A stretch of DNA of 53,112 nucleotides, taken from contig DUFD01000005.1 in NCBI GenBank assembly GCA_011171075.1, forward strand, positions 1 to 53,112. The letters are read 5' to 3'. The notes beneath the pieces were generated by a model. The model made no database searches. It was given only the letters and a program-made list of their open reading frames with translations, and was not told the DNA's origin. The translations under genes and the position numbers were made by a program. Source of the DNA: Dehalococcoidia bacterium. Its GTDB lineage: Bacteria > Chloroflexota > Dehalococcoidia > Dehalococcoidales > Fen-1064. Positions within the stretch are counted from its first letter, which is position 1, and every line of letters begins with the position of its first letter. Below, piece after piece: positions 1 to 9,207 of this stretch.

Positions 1-1
1 T

Positions 2-553
2 GCTCCCACGGTCCGTGATATCCTCAGGGGTTGCCGCCTCAGTTCGACTGCCGTTGTACAGCACCACCTCAATGTCCTTGAAAAGGAAGGCCGCATTCAC
101 CGTGACCCTGAAGTATTCCGCAGTATCCGCCTGACCGATAAACCAGGAATCTCAGGCGTGCCATTACTGGGGACGATTGCCGCCGGTGAGCCTATTCCGG
201 TACCCACGTCAGATACCTGGACAAGCCGTTCGCTGGAAACGCTGGAAGTCCCAGAAGAACTCACCCAGGGAAAGCAGCTCTATGCTCTTAAGGTGAAAGG
301 GCTATCTATGATAGACGCCCTGATTGATGACGGCGATACGGTGCTTATGGAACCGGTTAACACCGCCGAAAATGGGGATATGGTTGCTGTCTGGCTCAAG
401 GATGAACAAGAGGTTACTTTAAAAAGGTTCTATCTGGAAGGTAATATGGTATGCCTGCGGCCAGCCAACAAACTCATGGAACCTCTCTACCAACGACCGG
501 AGAATGTTGAGATTCAGGGAAAAGTTGCTGCCGTTGTAAGAAAGCTCTCCTGA
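2..553 (+). CDS. lexA: LexA repressor (5'-truncated by window edge)
   Basis: This is the SOS-response repressor and self-cleaving serine peptidase. The reading frame is open to the left edge, so the N-terminus is missing. Upstream of the first ATG (158) the frame encodes the rest of a winged-helix domain, with a VRDIL...LSSTAVVQHHLNVLEKEGRI pattern typical of LexA. The peptidase S24 half follows. The Ala-Gly self-cleavage bond is in TIAAGEPI (about 182-187), the catalytic Ser is in KGLSMID (codon 305-307) and the catalytic Lys is in VTLKRF (codon 422-424). All three are intact, so the protein should be cleavable. I see no obvious LexA box in the window. The stop at 551-553 is followed by a convergent gene. 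Identification is firm; only the true start is unknown. Confidence 0.93.
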   Translation, partial: APTVRDILRGCRLSSTAVVQHHLNVLEKEGRIHRDPEVFRSIRLTDKPGISGVPLLGTIAAGEPIPVPTSDTWTSRSLETLEVPEELTQGKQLYALKVKGLSMIDALIDDGDTVLMEPVNTAENGDMVAVWLKDEQEVTLKRFYLEGNMVCLRPANKLMEPLYQRPENVEIQGKVAAVVRKLS

Positions 554-592
554 TAACGAATATGTAAAACCCTGATGTCTATCTGAGCGGTG

Positions 593-898
593 TTATTGAC
601 TTGTTCGCATCGCGTTGTAGCAATCGCTACAGTACACTGGTCTACCCTGGCGGGGTTCAAAAGGTACCTGGGTCTCTTTGCCACACTGCGCACATACTAC
701 CGGGTACATCTGCCTGACCGGACGATAGCCAAATCCCTCGCTGTCATCGCGTCGGGCTTTCCTTGCCTGCCGGCATGGAACACATCGCTTCGGGTCGTTC
801 TGATAGCCTTTGGACGCAAAAAGTGCCTGTTCCTCCGCGCTGAAAACGAACTCGGCACCACACTCAACACAGGTGATTGTCTTATCCTCGTAGCCCAC
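593..898 (-). CDS. Small double zinc-ribbon protein (CxxC-x17-CxxC type)
   Basis: About 101 residues with two zinc-ribbon modules. The first has CVECG, then FVFSAEEQ and CVPCR; this is the 'probable zinc-ribbon' pattern. The second has CAQCGKETQVPFEP followed by RPVYCSDC, matching the family known for a CxxC-x17-CxxC motif. A longer frame reaches an ATG at 943, but an AGGAGG sits 6 nt before an in-frame GTG at 898, and family members usually start just before 'EDKTxTC'. I therefore chose GTG 898. The gene converges on lexA. Function is unknown; small proteins of this kind are often proposed to bind nucleic acid or act as zinc or redox sensors, but nothing here decides that. Confidence 0.8.
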   Translation of the reverse strand: MGYEDKTITCVECGAEFVFSAEEQALFASKGYQNDPKRCVPCRQARKARRDDSEGFGYRPVRQMYPVVCAQCGKETQVPFEPRQGRPVYCSDCYNAMRTSQ

Positions 899-1102
899 GG
901 ATAACCTCCTCTCTTCTAAGTAGTTGGTTAGAGTTACGGTCATCCGGGACCTGTTGAGTCGCCAGAGGAATTAACCGGTTGCATGATAACCAAACTAAAC
1001 CACCGAACTCAGTATATCATCGGCGATGTACCTTTGCAAACTGTCCCGATATACGAGGGACTATCGTTGTACTATAACTGACCGGATATAAGAAATGCCG
1101 GG

Positions 1103-1131
1103 TTGCGTTAGTCCTTAATATGGTGTAAAAT
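1103..1131 (+). promoter_or_regulatory. Predicted sigma-70 promoter of the DUF3068 gene
   Basis: TTGCGT (1103-1108), a 17-nt spacer and TAAAAT (1126-1131). The predicted transcription start, about 1138, falls at the left arm of the palindrome at 1139-1161. Prediction from sequence only. Confidence 0.5.
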
Positions 1132-1138
1132 GCCCAGT

Positions 1139-1161
1139 TATACCTAGGCTTTCTAGGTATA
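1139..1161. promoter_or_regulatory. Perfect 9-bp inverted repeat, operator or 5'-UTR hairpin
   Basis: TATACCTAG, spacer GCTTT, CTAGGTATA. The arms are perfectly complementary. The site lies immediately downstream of the predicted -10 box and ends 2-3 nt before the ribosome binding site (AAAAGGAGGT) of the gene starting at 1182. It could be a repressor operator at +1 or an RNA hairpin affecting translation. Which of these applies is not decidable from sequence. Confidence 0.6.
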
Positions 1162-1181
1162 CAAAAGGAGGTACAGTTAAC

Positions 1182-2033
1182 ATGGGCATGAGATGGAAGG
1201 GATGGTCTGGGGCCTTAGCCATTATTGGTCTGGTGCTGATTATTTTCGCTTTTGTCTGGTCACTGGTTATTTTTCCGGCCATGGCTAAACTACCGGCAGA
1301 CCTTAACGAAACGACGAATTTTACAGGCACCTATTACGAAATGAACCCCCAGACCCAACAGATGGAGCAAATCCCGGTAAACGTGGAGCGACACTATGAG
1401 GCTACCGAAATCCAGGACGGCATCCTGATACTCCACCAGACAGTAACGACGACTCAGGCTGACGACGGCACGGCGCTCCCAAAGTACGGACTGGAGGAAA
1501 TACTGGGAGTCGACAGGTCTACCAGGGAATACGTTTCTGGCTACGGTGACATGGACCGCTCCGGTCAGTTCTCATTTCCTTCGGACTTGGAACAGAAAAG
1601 CTACCAGTTATGGAACCCGACTGCCAGACGCGACCTTGAGGCCAAATTTGTCGCTGAAGAAGAGGCTGGTGACCTCACAGTCTATGCCTTTCAGGTAGCA
1701 GAAGAGGGTATCGAGCTTGGCAACTATCCGGGAACCGACTTCCCCCAGACCCTGGACGTGACTATTAATATGAAAGCTGAGCCGTTAAGTGGTACGACGG
1801 TATTTTCGCAGAGTATCACAACGATTAGCGTTACCTATGCACCGGAAATGTCAATACCTGTATATATTTCCAGCATACAATTCACGGACGCCACGATTTC
1901 CGAGATGCTGGATACTGCCAGCAACGCCCGCACCCTGCTACTCTGGGCTACCGTTTATGGCTTCTGGATTGCAATAGGACTGGGTCTTGCTCTGATTCTG
2001 GCAGGTGTACTGGTGGCCAACCGAAGCAGATAA
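1182..2033 (+). CDS. DUF3068 (PorA-like) membrane-anchored protein
   Basis: A 283-residue protein with one hydrophobic segment near the N-terminus (about residues 10-32, following basic residues), a long polar region of about 210 residues, and a second hydrophobic segment near the C-terminus (about 250-278) ending in NRSR. This two-anchor layout with a large extracytoplasmic middle is characteristic of DUF3068, a family also called porin PorA family and common in Actinobacteria and Chloroflexota. A strong AAAAGGAGGT supports the ATG at 1182. The gene stands alone between a predicted promoter/operator and a strong terminator, so it is probably monocistronic. Molecular function is unknown; the 'porin' label is inherited from the family name and is not supported by anything visible here. 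Confidence 0.75.
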   Translation: MGMRWKGWSGALAIIGLVLIIFAFVWSLVIFPAMAKLPADLNETTNFTGTYYEMNPQTQQMEQIPVNVERHYEATEIQDGILILHQTVTTTQADDGTALPKYGLEEILGVDRSTREYVSGYGDMDRSGQFSFPSDLEQKSYQLWNPTARRDLEAKFVAEEEAGDLTVYAFQVAEEGIELGNYPGTDFPQTLDVTINMKAEPLSGTTVFSQSITTISVTYAPEMSIPVYISSIQFTDATISEMLDTASNARTLLLWATVYGFWIAIGLGLALILAGVLVANRSR

Positions 2034-2085
2034 GACTGGACAAACAGGTCGCTATACAGAGATAAAGTTCATATAGTGGATATCC

Positions 2086-2125
2086 GCTGCTGCGGGTTGG
2101 ATACCCAGCCCGCAGCAGCCTTTGT
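2086..2125 (+). terminator. Rho-independent terminator after the DUF3068 gene
   Basis: A 15-bp stem (GCTGCTGCGGGTTGG, 2086-2100, with 2105-2119, one G-U pair), a four-base ATAC loop, then a T-rich tail TTTGTT. It lies about 50 nt after the stop at 2031-2033. Confidence 0.85.
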
Positions 2126-2210
2126 TCTGCCACACTATCCGATAGATTTCCACTACTCATACCCCAATCTACCCCCCATTAACCGACAACAATCTCATTA
2201 ATTGGTCGCA

Positions 2211-2239
2211 TTGACGGTACATGTATTGCATGTTATACT
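2211..2239 (+). promoter_or_regulatory. Strong sigma-70 promoter for the AbrB-RND pair
   Basis: TTGACG (2211-2216), a 17-nt spacer and TATACT (2234-2239). The predicted start, near 2246, lies downstream of an in-frame ATG at 2240. It therefore argues that the following gene starts at 2279 instead. Confidence 0.75.
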
Positions 2240-2278
2240 ATGTTAATTGTGTACTGGTCAGTTACAGGGAGAAAGAAA

Positions 2279-2545
2279 ATGCAGGATGAATTGACAGAAC
2301 GTATGCCCGTATTCTATGGTTCAGTAACCGTCGGTGAGCGCGGCCAGGTCGCGATTCCTGCCGAAGCCCGCCGCGAACAGGAAATCACCCCTGGTGATAA
2401 GTTACTCGCTTTTGGCGGCCCCGAGAGAAAGATTCTGGTATTCATAAAGGCAGAATCTGTCACCGAGTTCATCACCGGCGTAACCCAAATAGTTACTCAG
2501 GTCGAGCACATTCTCAAGGGTGATGCCCCTGAAGAATCAGAATAG
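2279..2545 (+). CDS. AbrB/SpoVT (MazE-like) swapped-hairpin regulator
   Basis: About 88 residues from ATG 2279. The N-terminal half, YGSVTVGERGQVAIPAEARR...ITPGDKLLAF, is a textbook AbrB/SpoVT swapped-hairpin DNA-binding domain. The C-terminal part is a short helical tail of unknown role. An earlier ATG at 2240 lies inside the promoter's -10/start region, so 2279, with GGGAGAAAG upstream, is preferred. The gene ends 50 nt before the RND transporter and no terminator is visible between them, so the two are probably one transcript. By analogy with other efflux loci it may regulate the pump or itself. There is no toxin partner, so a toxin-antitoxin role is unlikely. Confidence 0.8.
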   Translation: MQDELTERMPVFYGSVTVGERGQVAIPAEARREQEITPGDKLLAFGGPERKILVFIKAESVTEFITGVTQIVTQVEHILKGDAPEESE

Positions 2546-2595
2546 ACCGTAGATACGTCTATATTTGTTACGAATTAATCAGAGGGGAGTAAATA

Positions 2596-5500
2596 ATGAC
2601 CTGGATCACCAGAATAGCCTTGAAAAAACGGTGGGTGACCATTCTGCTGTCTGCACTGGTTGCCGGCACATCTGTCTGGGCTATGCTCACACTTAAAATG
2701 GAGTTAATCCCTGATATCGAATTGCCGATGACTACGGTGATTACTTTTTATCCCGATGCCCCGCCTGACGAGATTATGGAGAAAGTTACCATACCCATCG
2801 AGGAAACCGTTAAGGGTATCAGTGGATTCAAGCACGTTGCGTCGACGTCTTCCGAAGGCAGTTCTGTCGTCTTCTTTCAGTTTGAGTTTGGTACTGATAT
2901 GGATACTGTCAACGCCGCTATTGCCGCCAACATTGCTCAACTCGACCTGCCACCGGAAGTCCGAAACCTGCCTGAGCTCACTCCCGAGCTAGATGAAAAC
3001 CCCATTCTTCAGCCCATAAATATCAACCTGATTCCGGTAGTAACCCTAAGTCTCAGCGGGGACATTCCCGACGATGAACTGATGCAGACTGCACTCACAG
3101 AAGTGGTACCTCAACTCGCGGAGATTGACGGTGTTATTAATGTTTCAATTGAGGGTGGGTCAGGCGACAAGGTACTGGTAAATCCGAGTCTGGATGCGAT
3201 GATTGAATACAACATCTCGACAGCCCAGCTAGCTGGAGCGCTGATGATGGGGTCATACGACTCCCTGGCTGACGTCGAAAATACCATTGTCTCCCAGCAG
3301 GGCATTCTCCTCAAGCAGGTAGCCGATGTCTCAGTGGGGCCAGCTACCGGAAGTGCCATCAGCCGCACAAACGGCAAGCCCAGCATCAGTATCAGCGTTA
3401 CCAAAGATAGTACGGCTAATACCGTAACCACCGCCAATGCAGTACTCGAGAAAGTCGAGGAAATCGCGGCCAGCCTGCCGGCTGGCCTGGAACTGACTGT
3501 CGTCATGGACCAGTCTGAATACATTGAGGCCAGCGTTTCTGACCTGACGAATAATGTCTTACTCGGCAGTGGTCTGGCAGTCCTGGTTGTCTTTGTTTTC
3601 CTGATGGCTTTTCGTGCCTCGCTGGTAACCGCCGTATCTATTCCCCTGAGCCTCCTCATCAGCTTCCTGGTGATGCGGTTTACCGGCATTACCATCAATA
3701 TCCTCACACTGAGCGCCATGATAATCGCCGTGGGACGCGTAATTGACAACAGCATCGTTATCCTGGAGGTGCTCTACCGCCGCATGCAGCACGGCGAACG
3801 CTTTTACGATGCTGCCGTTAATGGTGTCCGGGAGGTGGTCACCCCGATAACATCGGCTACAATAGCCACCGTAGTAATCTTCATTCCGTTAACATTCGTC
3901 GGGGGAATCGTTGGCGAGGTCTTCCTGCCATTCGGCCTAACAATCACATATGCCCTGATTGGTTCGCTTCTGATTGCGCTGACCGTTGTACCTGCACTAT
4001 CTGGTTACCTAGTGAGCACAAAAACACAGGAGGAACCCCGACCCTACTGGTATCAGAGGGGCTACACTGCTTCGCTGAGATGGTGTCTCAATCACCGCCT
4101 GGCCACCATATCTGTCGCCCTTGTGCTTTTCCTCGGTAGCTTCTTGCTTGTGCCCATCATCGGCACCACCTTCATGCCAGAGATGAATACAAATATGCTG
4201 ACAGTAGATGTTGAGATGCCGAAAGGAACTACTCTGACCACCCTCAATGAGGTTACTGTAGAGGTAGAAAACGTCCTCGGTGACAACCCGTGGGTGATGA
4301 GCTATAACACGGTTGCCGGTGCAGCTACCGGCGTGAGCGGTGAGATTAACGCCCTGTTCGGCATGGGTGGGTCGAGTAACACGGCCACCATACAGGTTAT
4401 CACCATACCCGATGCTGATACCAACAGCCTGGTCGAGCAACTCGAAACAGACCTTACAGAAATAACGGACACGGGTACAATCAGAGTATCGGCACTGGAT
4501 GCCATGGGCGGGGCAATGTCGTCCGGTCTTGAAATTACAGTCCGCGGTGATAACTATGACGATGTTACCCTGGCATCTAACCAACTCCTTGCCGAAATCG
4601 AGGCCGCGCGTGAAGATGAAGCATCGGACTCCGGCAACGGTTCGCTTGCCGACCGAATGAACGAGGCACGGCGTAAAGCACTCTCTAAGATAGAAGACCT
4701 GACACTTGACCTGGCGAGTATCGAGCCAACACTGCTCATCGAGCTGGATACCGCCGAGCTGGTTGCTATGGGCTACTCTCAGGAACAGATTACAGACCTG
4801 AAACGGGAGTTCTATTTAGTAAGATATGGAGAAACGGTTGCCCAGGCCAATCTCGATGGCATTATGCGGGATATTTACATAGAGGGGGCTGTCAAGGACC
4901 CTATAGACATCGAAATGATTAGCGAACTTCCGGTTGGCTGGCCGATACCGGTCCCTCTGGGAGATATTGCCACGGTGGAACTCGGAGAGCAGGCTACTCG
5001 CATCTCTCGTTTTGACGGGAAAGTATCAGCCACCATTACCGGCAAGATAACAGAGGAGAACGTGGGTGCTGTCAGCCAGGCCATACAGGAAGAGATAGAT
5101 TCTCTGGAGGTACCCGATGGTGTGGAGATAAGTCAGGGAGGCATCACCGAGGATATGCGCGATAGTTTCAAGGCAATGTTCATCGCCATCCCGATTGCTA
5201 TGGGGCTCGCCTACGTGGTGCTGGTGCTTACCTTCCGTTCCTTCAGAAACCCGATAATCATCATGGTAAGTATGCCGCTGGCGTCTATCGGGGCGCTTGT
5301 TGGCCTGCTGGTCACCGGACGCCCACTGGGCGTCTCTGGATTGATGGGCATCCTGATGCTGGTCGGCATCGTACTGACCAACGCCGTGGTCCTCATTGCC
5401 GTCGTCGAGCAGATGCGTAAAGAGGGTATGAGTCCCTATCAGGCCCTGGTTGAGGGTGCACGAACGCGACTCCGCCCGATATTGATGACAGCGCTGACGA

Positions 5501-5679
5501 CGATGATTGCCATGCTGCCCCTGGCCTTCGGACTCGGCGAGGGTGTAATGATGGCCGCCGAACTGGCTACCGTTGTCATCGGAGGGCTTTTAAGCTCTAC
5601 CCTGCTGACGCTGCTGGTTATCCCCGTCGTTTATGCTGTGGCCAATCGTGTGCCCCGAATTGTTACAATCAAGAAGTAA
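2596..5679 (+). CDS. RND-family efflux transporter (AcrB/HAE1-like)
   Basis: A 1027-residue resistance-nodulation-division permease, normal length for the AcrB/MexB/HAE1 class. It starts with a basic, then hydrophobic first helix (WITRIALKKRWVT...). It has the duplicated organisation: a large periplasmic-type loop, a helix bundle at about 315-500 including the GRVIDNSIVILEVLYRR segment of TM4, a second loop with a predicted charged insertion (about 675-720), and a second bundle at about 850-1020. The TM4 proton-relay region keeps one Asp (V-I-D-N) where AcrB has two adjacent Asp. AGGGGAG precedes ATG 2596. No membrane-fusion or TolC-like gene accompanies it, which fits a single-membrane cell. 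Substrate unknown. Confidence 0.9.
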   Translation: MTWITRIALKKRWVTILLSALVAGTSVWAMLTLKMELIPDIELPMTTVITFYPDAPPDEIMEKVTIPIEETVKGISGFKHVASTSSEGSSVVFFQFEFGTDMDTVNAAIAANIAQLDLPPEVRNLPELTPELDENPILQPININLIPVVTLSLSGDIPDDELMQTALTEVVPQLAEIDGVINVSIEGGSGDKVLVNPSLDAMIEYNISTAQLAGALMMGSYDSLADVENTIVSQQGILLKQVADVSVGPATGSAISRTNGKPSISISVTKDSTANTVTTANAVLEKVEEIAASLPAGLELTVVMDQSEYIEASVSDLTNNVLLGSGLAVLVVFVFLMAFRASLVTAVSIPLSLLISFLVMRFTGITINILTLSAMIIAVGRVIDNSIVILEVLYRRMQHGERFYDAAVNGVREVVTPITSATIATVVIFIPLTFVGGIVGEVFLPFGLTITYALIGSLLIALTVVPALSGYLVSTKTQEEPRPYWYQRGYTASLRWCLNHRLATISVALVLFLGSFLLVPIIGTTFMPEMNTNMLTVDVEMPKGTTLTTLNEVTVEVENVLGDNPWVMSYNTVAGAATGVSGEINALFGMGGSSNTATIQVITIPDADTNSLVEQLETDLTEITDTGTIRVSALDAMGGAMSSGLEITVRGDNYDDVTLASNQLLAEIEAAREDEASDSGNGSLADRMNEARRKALSKIEDLTLDLASIEPTLLIELDTAELVAMGYSQEQITDLKREFYLVRYGETVAQANLDGIMRDIYIEGAVKDPIDIEMISELPVGWPIPVPLGDIATVELGEQATRISRFDGKVSATITGKITEENVGAVSQAIQEEIDSLEVPDGVEISQGGITEDMRDSFKAMFIAIPIAMGLAYVVLVLTFRSFRNPIIIMVSMPLASIGALVGLLVTGRPLGVSGLMGILMLVGIVLTNAVVLIAVVEQMRKEGMSPYQALVEGARTRLRPILMTALTTMIAMLPLAFGLGEGVMMAAELATVVIGGLLSSTLLTLLVIPVVYAVANRVPRIVTIKK

Positions 5680-5726
5680 CCGGTACTATGCACTGTTAAG
5701 GGTAATACCAGCCGTTGCAGCCAGTT

Positions 5727-7277
5727 TTATACACCCATTGTCCCATCGGCAACGGATTCCCAGGCACGGCGTTCCTCGTCGTATGGCGCCTCCTCAACAC
5801 AGCAATCCTTCCCGATTATCATGGTCGCCCGGCGGTCATCATAGGGCGGCCAACTGCCAATGCTCTCACAACTGGGGTCGCCGTTGCGAGCGAACGCCAG
5901 CCAGGCGTCCTGCATATTCCTGGAAAGAGCATCAGCCACGGGACCGGAACCACCCCAGCCCTCGCCATAGTTGCCGAACACAAAGCCCAGTTCCAGGGCA
6001 TGGTGGGCCCCCAGAGCACCGTCAAGCATCGGTGACGGCCAGGTGAATATATAGTTGTAGGCCACCTGCCCCTGGCTGTACTGGGCCTCGGCAAGACGGA
6101 CGGCCGGCATCCGGAAAGACTGGTCTGTGCGGATTGCTGTAAATATCTCAGCAGGCGTCGTTGGTGCTCCGCGCCTTGCCAGTGCCTCCCGGTAGGTCTG
6201 AACCATTGCTTCGGCGTTGTGTCCGGGCAGGATTACCTGGACACGTTTCAGGAGTTCAGCCTCATCTATTTTCTGCAACTCCTGGTCCCTTATAATGAAC
6301 ATTTTCCACTCGTCCAGGTTGGAACCCACAATCACAGGTATTCCTCTGGTGGAACCACCGCGAACAGCGTCGATCGGTAGCGCCCGAAGCGTACTGCCAT
6401 CTATGACAGGTTGTAGTGCCAGGCCTCCGGTCATACCTGACCTTTGCAGCCTAGGTGTCAACTCCAACTGGGCAGCCATCAAACGCTCCACAGGAAGTGA
6501 ACGCAGGGCATCAACATCACCAGGCTTTACATCCAATATTTCTAAGAATTGTTCGGCTACTAGTGCCGCTTTATCCAGTGGCCGGGCAGTACTGGTAGCA
6601 CCGCTCTGAAGAATCGCACGGCGGAATAGCCCTTTTGACTGCGGCACGGCCAGCTGGCAGCCAACGCTCATACCACCAGCCGATTCACCGAATATGGTGA
6701 CATTATCGGGGTCACCGCCAAAGGATGCAATATTTCGGTGCACCCACTCCAGGGCAGCAACCTGGTCCAGCAGGCCTTCATTACCAGTGGCCGGTATTTT
6801 CCCTCCTGTAAGCTCGTTGAGGTTCAAAAAACCGAGTGCGCCCAGCCGGTAGTTGGTTGTCACCACAACAACGTCGCCCCGCGCGGACAGGCGGCTCCCT
6901 TTATATGCTACCGACGAACCCGAGCCGCCGGTGAATCCACCTCCGTGAATCCAGAATAATACAGGGCGCCGGGCATCATCCAGAGCCGGGGTCCATACAT
7001 TGAGATAAAGGCAGTCCTCGTTCTGAGGTTCTGCCTCCGGCCGCTGGTCTAAATTCAGGAGACCGCCCTCGGCTATGTTCTGCGGAGCAATCGTAGCCGA
7101 GGATTGTGCCGGGCGTACGCCATCCCAAGGCTCAACCGACGCAGGCGGCAGCCACCGTCTCTTCCCTACCGGCGGGGCAGCAAAAGGGATACCCTTGAAA
7201 ACGCACAGACCGCGCTGCTGATAGCCCTCAACCTTCCCCGCATCCGTCTTAACAACCGTTTCCATAGATGTGCTCAT
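5727..7277 (-). CDS. Type-B carboxylesterase 1
   Basis: A 516-residue alpha/beta hydrolase of the carboxylesterase type B family. The oxyanion-hole motif HGGGF is at about 111-115 and the nucleophile elbow GESAGG has Ser199. The acid is probably the Glu in SNLDEW and the His is in GALGAHHALELGFVFGN. The family signature EDCLYLNVWTP is at about 87-97. There is no signal peptide, so it is probably cytoplasmic. The protein is similar throughout to the neighbouring esterase at 7363-8925 in the same orientation, which suggests tandem duplication. The two are separated by about 85 nt. Natural substrate is unknown; the family hydrolyses varied carboxylic esters and occasionally carbamates. The gene converges with the RND transporter. 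Confidence 0.92.
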   Translation of the reverse strand: MSTSMETVVKTDAGKVEGYQQRGLCVFKGIPFAAPPVGKRRWLPPASVEPWDGVRPAQSSATIAPQNIAEGGLLNLDQRPEAEPQNEDCLYLNVWTPALDDARRPVLFWIHGGGFTGGSGSSVAYKGSRLSARGDVVVVTTNYRLGALGFLNLNELTGGKIPATGNEGLLDQVAALEWVHRNIASFGGDPDNVTIFGESAGGMSVGCQLAVPQSKGLFRRAILQSGATSTARPLDKAALVAEQFLEILDVKPGDVDALRSLPVERLMAAQLELTPRLQRSGMTGGLALQPVIDGSTLRALPIDAVRGGSTRGIPVIVGSNLDEWKMFIIRDQELQKIDEAELLKRVQVILPGHNAEAMVQTYREALARRGAPTTPAEIFTAIRTDQSFRMPAVRLAEAQYSQGQVAYNYIFTWPSPMLDGALGAHHALELGFVFGNYGEGWGGSGPVADALSRNMQDAWLAFARNGDPSCESIGSWPPYDDRRATMIIGKDCCVEEAPYDEERRAWESVADGTMGV

Positions 7278-7362
7278 ATCTTTCCCCCTGTCTGTTATGA
7301 TACAGTCACGCTAAGCGTTTTAGGCTTATATCAAAGTGCTCATTCCGAATCTCAATAGCCAA

Positions 7363-8925
7363 CTATCTGCGAAGCGGGATACCTTCCCAGGCATCAAGCT
7401 CTTCGCGGTACGGGTCAAACTCCACTCTACACGGGACATCGAAGAGCATCGTGGCACGTTTGTCTGCGGTGAACGGTTGCCATTGGGGAATTCCCGGGTG
7501 ATTGGGATTCCCGCTGCGTGCGAAGGCGGCCCATGCATCACTCATGGCAGCGGCCATCTCGTGCTTGTCAGGACGGTCACCGACCCAGGGCACATCATCT
7601 GTATTATCAAACACGAAAGCAATCTCAATGCCATGACCCGCCTTGAAAAGGCCGCCAAGAAAATCAGATTCATAGTTGAACAGGTACACATATACCGGAG
7701 CCGGGCCACCGGCTGCCTTGCGTTCCGCGAGTTGGATGACCGTCCGCCGTTCGCGTTCACTCATAATACCTATCAGCAGGTCCCAAGGTGTGGCATCAGG
7801 CCTTGTCTTTTTATAGACGTTGAGTATTTTGTCCAGCTTGTCACCGAGTACAGGCTCCAGACGCTGGTGCAGCTCTTCCTCGGTCAGCCGACGGCGACGG
7901 GGGTCTGGTGCCAGGAACGTCGCCGATTCATCCCGGTTTGAACCGACCATGAGAGGGATTTCCGCAGCCGTTGTTGCTGCCACAGGTTCGAAGGGGTGAA
8001 CGGGGAGATAGTGGCCATCGACTGATGGCGAAAGCTGCATTACTTCTCCAGCTGGAGCACCTATCATACCCGTCCGGACTCGTGCCGGCATTAACGCATC
8101 CACAGCATCTAATAGCTGCTGTGCCGGTATTGCTTGGAGCTTGTCTATCTCATTTTTCTTGATATTCAACTCCGTCATCAGACGCTCCGCCAGGTCGGTG
8201 GCAGCCTTGGCCTCTACAGCCCATGTTCCCATAGAGCCGCTCTGAATAACAGCCCGGTGGAACAGCCCTTTTGCCACCGGCATAGCCAGCAGCGTACAGA
8301 CTTTCACACCACCACCGGACTCACCGAATATGGTCACGTTGCCAGGGTCACCACCGAACGTCTCAATATTGTCCCGGACCCACTCAAGAGCGAGCACCAT
8401 ATCTAGCGCTCCGGCCACTCCCGAAGCAGCATACTCCTTGCCGAATATATTTGCCAGGTAAAGGTAACCGAAAACATTCAGCCGGTGGTTAATGGTAACC
8501 ACGACAACATCACCACGCTTGGCGAGATTGGCACCGTGGTACATCGTCTCCGAACCGGCACCGGAGGTATAACCACGACCATGCAGCCACACCATTACCG
8601 GGCGTTTGCCACCGTCCTTTATTCCCGGTGTCCACACGTTCAGTACCAGGCAGTTTTCACTCTGGGGCAGAAGTCTGGTATGACCCTCGGCACGAGTAAT
8701 TGCATAAGGTCGGGCCTCGTCCACCAGTGAACCTCGCTGCGGGCTGATTGGCCCGAAGCCCCCGGCGTATCGTATACCAGCCCATGGCTCGACCGGTAAC
8801 GGTGGTAAAAACCGACGTTTGCCACCCGTCGGGGCACCGTACGGGACGCCTTTGAAAGCATAAACGTCACGCTCCATGATACCGGCAATGTTTCCCGCGG
8901 TTGTTTCGACAACTGTCACATCCAT
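7363..8925 (-). CDS. Type-B carboxylesterase 2
   Basis: A 520-residue carboxylesterase type B paralogue of its downstream neighbour. The nucleophile motif is GESGGG with Ser203. The oxyanion motif is HGRGY rather than the usual HGGGF, so one glycine is replaced by Arg. The acid residue is probably in SNRDES and the His in [12 protein letters not shown]. The [11 protein letters not shown] signature is present. No signal peptide is visible. It is likely the first gene of a two-gene esterase transcript, with AGGAGGAAT just upstream of the ATG at 8925. The HGRGY change may alter substrate preference but leaves the backbone glycines around it. Substrate unknown. Confidence 0.92.
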   Translation of the reverse strand: MDVTVVETTAGNIAGIMERDVYAFKGVPYGAPTGGKRRFLPPLPVEPWAGIRYAGGFGPISPQRGSLVDEARPYAITRAEGHTRLLPQSENCLVLNVWTPGIKDGGKRPVMVWLHGRGYTSGAGSETMYHGANLAKRGDVVVVTINHRLNVFGYLYLANIFGKEYAASGVAGALDMVLALEWVRDNIETFGGDPGNVTIFGESGGGVKVCTLLAMPVAKGLFHRAVIQSGSMGTWAVEAKAATDLAERLMTELNIKKNEIDKLQAIPAQQLLDAVDALMPARVRTGMIGAPAGEVMQLSPSVDGHYLPVHPFEPVAATTAAEIPLMVGSNRDESATFLAPDPRRRRLTEEELHQRLEPVLGDKLDKILNVYKKTRPDATPWDLLIGIMSERERRTVIQLAERKAAGGPAPVYVYLFNYESDFLGGLFKAGHGIEIAFVFDNTDDVPWVGDRPDKHEMAAAMSDAWAAFARSGNPNHPGIPQWQPFTADKRATMLFDVPCRVEFDPYREELDAWEGIPLRR

Positions 8926-9050
8926 TTCATTCCTCCTTCAGTATATGGTAATGCCCGCTACGCGAAATACTGCTGGCATTATCACCCCTCTTGAAGATTC
9001 CTGTCAAATGCTCCCTGAGTAAGGGAAGACGGGTATTTGTAGCGGGTTCA

Positions 9051-9110
9051 GCGAAAGTGGCAAGCGGATTCTTTTTCCGGTGCTTGCCGTCTTTTGTGTT
9101 TAATTATATT
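9051..9110 (+). repeat. Direct-repeat copy 1 with terminator-like hairpin
   Basis: GCGAAAGTGGCAAGCGGATTC (9051-9071) matches 10493-10513 at 20 of 21 positions. Each copy is followed about 13-18 nt later by GCTTGCC and a T-run, forming a hairpin (GGCAAGC with GCTTGCC here). The two copies lie in the same orientation on either side of the genes at 9208-10479. Confidence 0.6.
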
Positions 9111-9144
9111 GGTGGTAATAGGACTTCTTCTCGTGCTTTATCCA

Positions 9145-9174
9145 TTGATATGCGATAGGACAAAGAGGTACAAT
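9145..9174 (+). promoter_or_regulatory. Predicted sigma-70 promoter of the 9208-10479 pair
   Basis: TTGATA (9145-9150), an 18-nt spacer and TACAAT (9169-9174), about 34 nt before the first start codon. Confidence 0.55.
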
Positions 9175-9207
9175 CTGATGGATTAAGCATAGTGGGAGGT
9201 GGATGTT

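Noticed and set aside
590-904. Plus-strand ORF of 104 residues
   Set aside because: It is the shadow of the minus-strand zinc-ribbon gene, which has four CxxC pairs and a strong ribosome binding site.
2240-2278. Upstream ATG for the AbrB-like gene
   Set aside because: It lies at or before the predicted transcription start of the TTGACG/TATACT promoter; ATG 2279 has a ribosome binding site.
3111-3755. 214-residue minus-strand ORF inside the RND gene
   Set aside because: Antisense shadow of a conserved transporter, with low-complexity composition.
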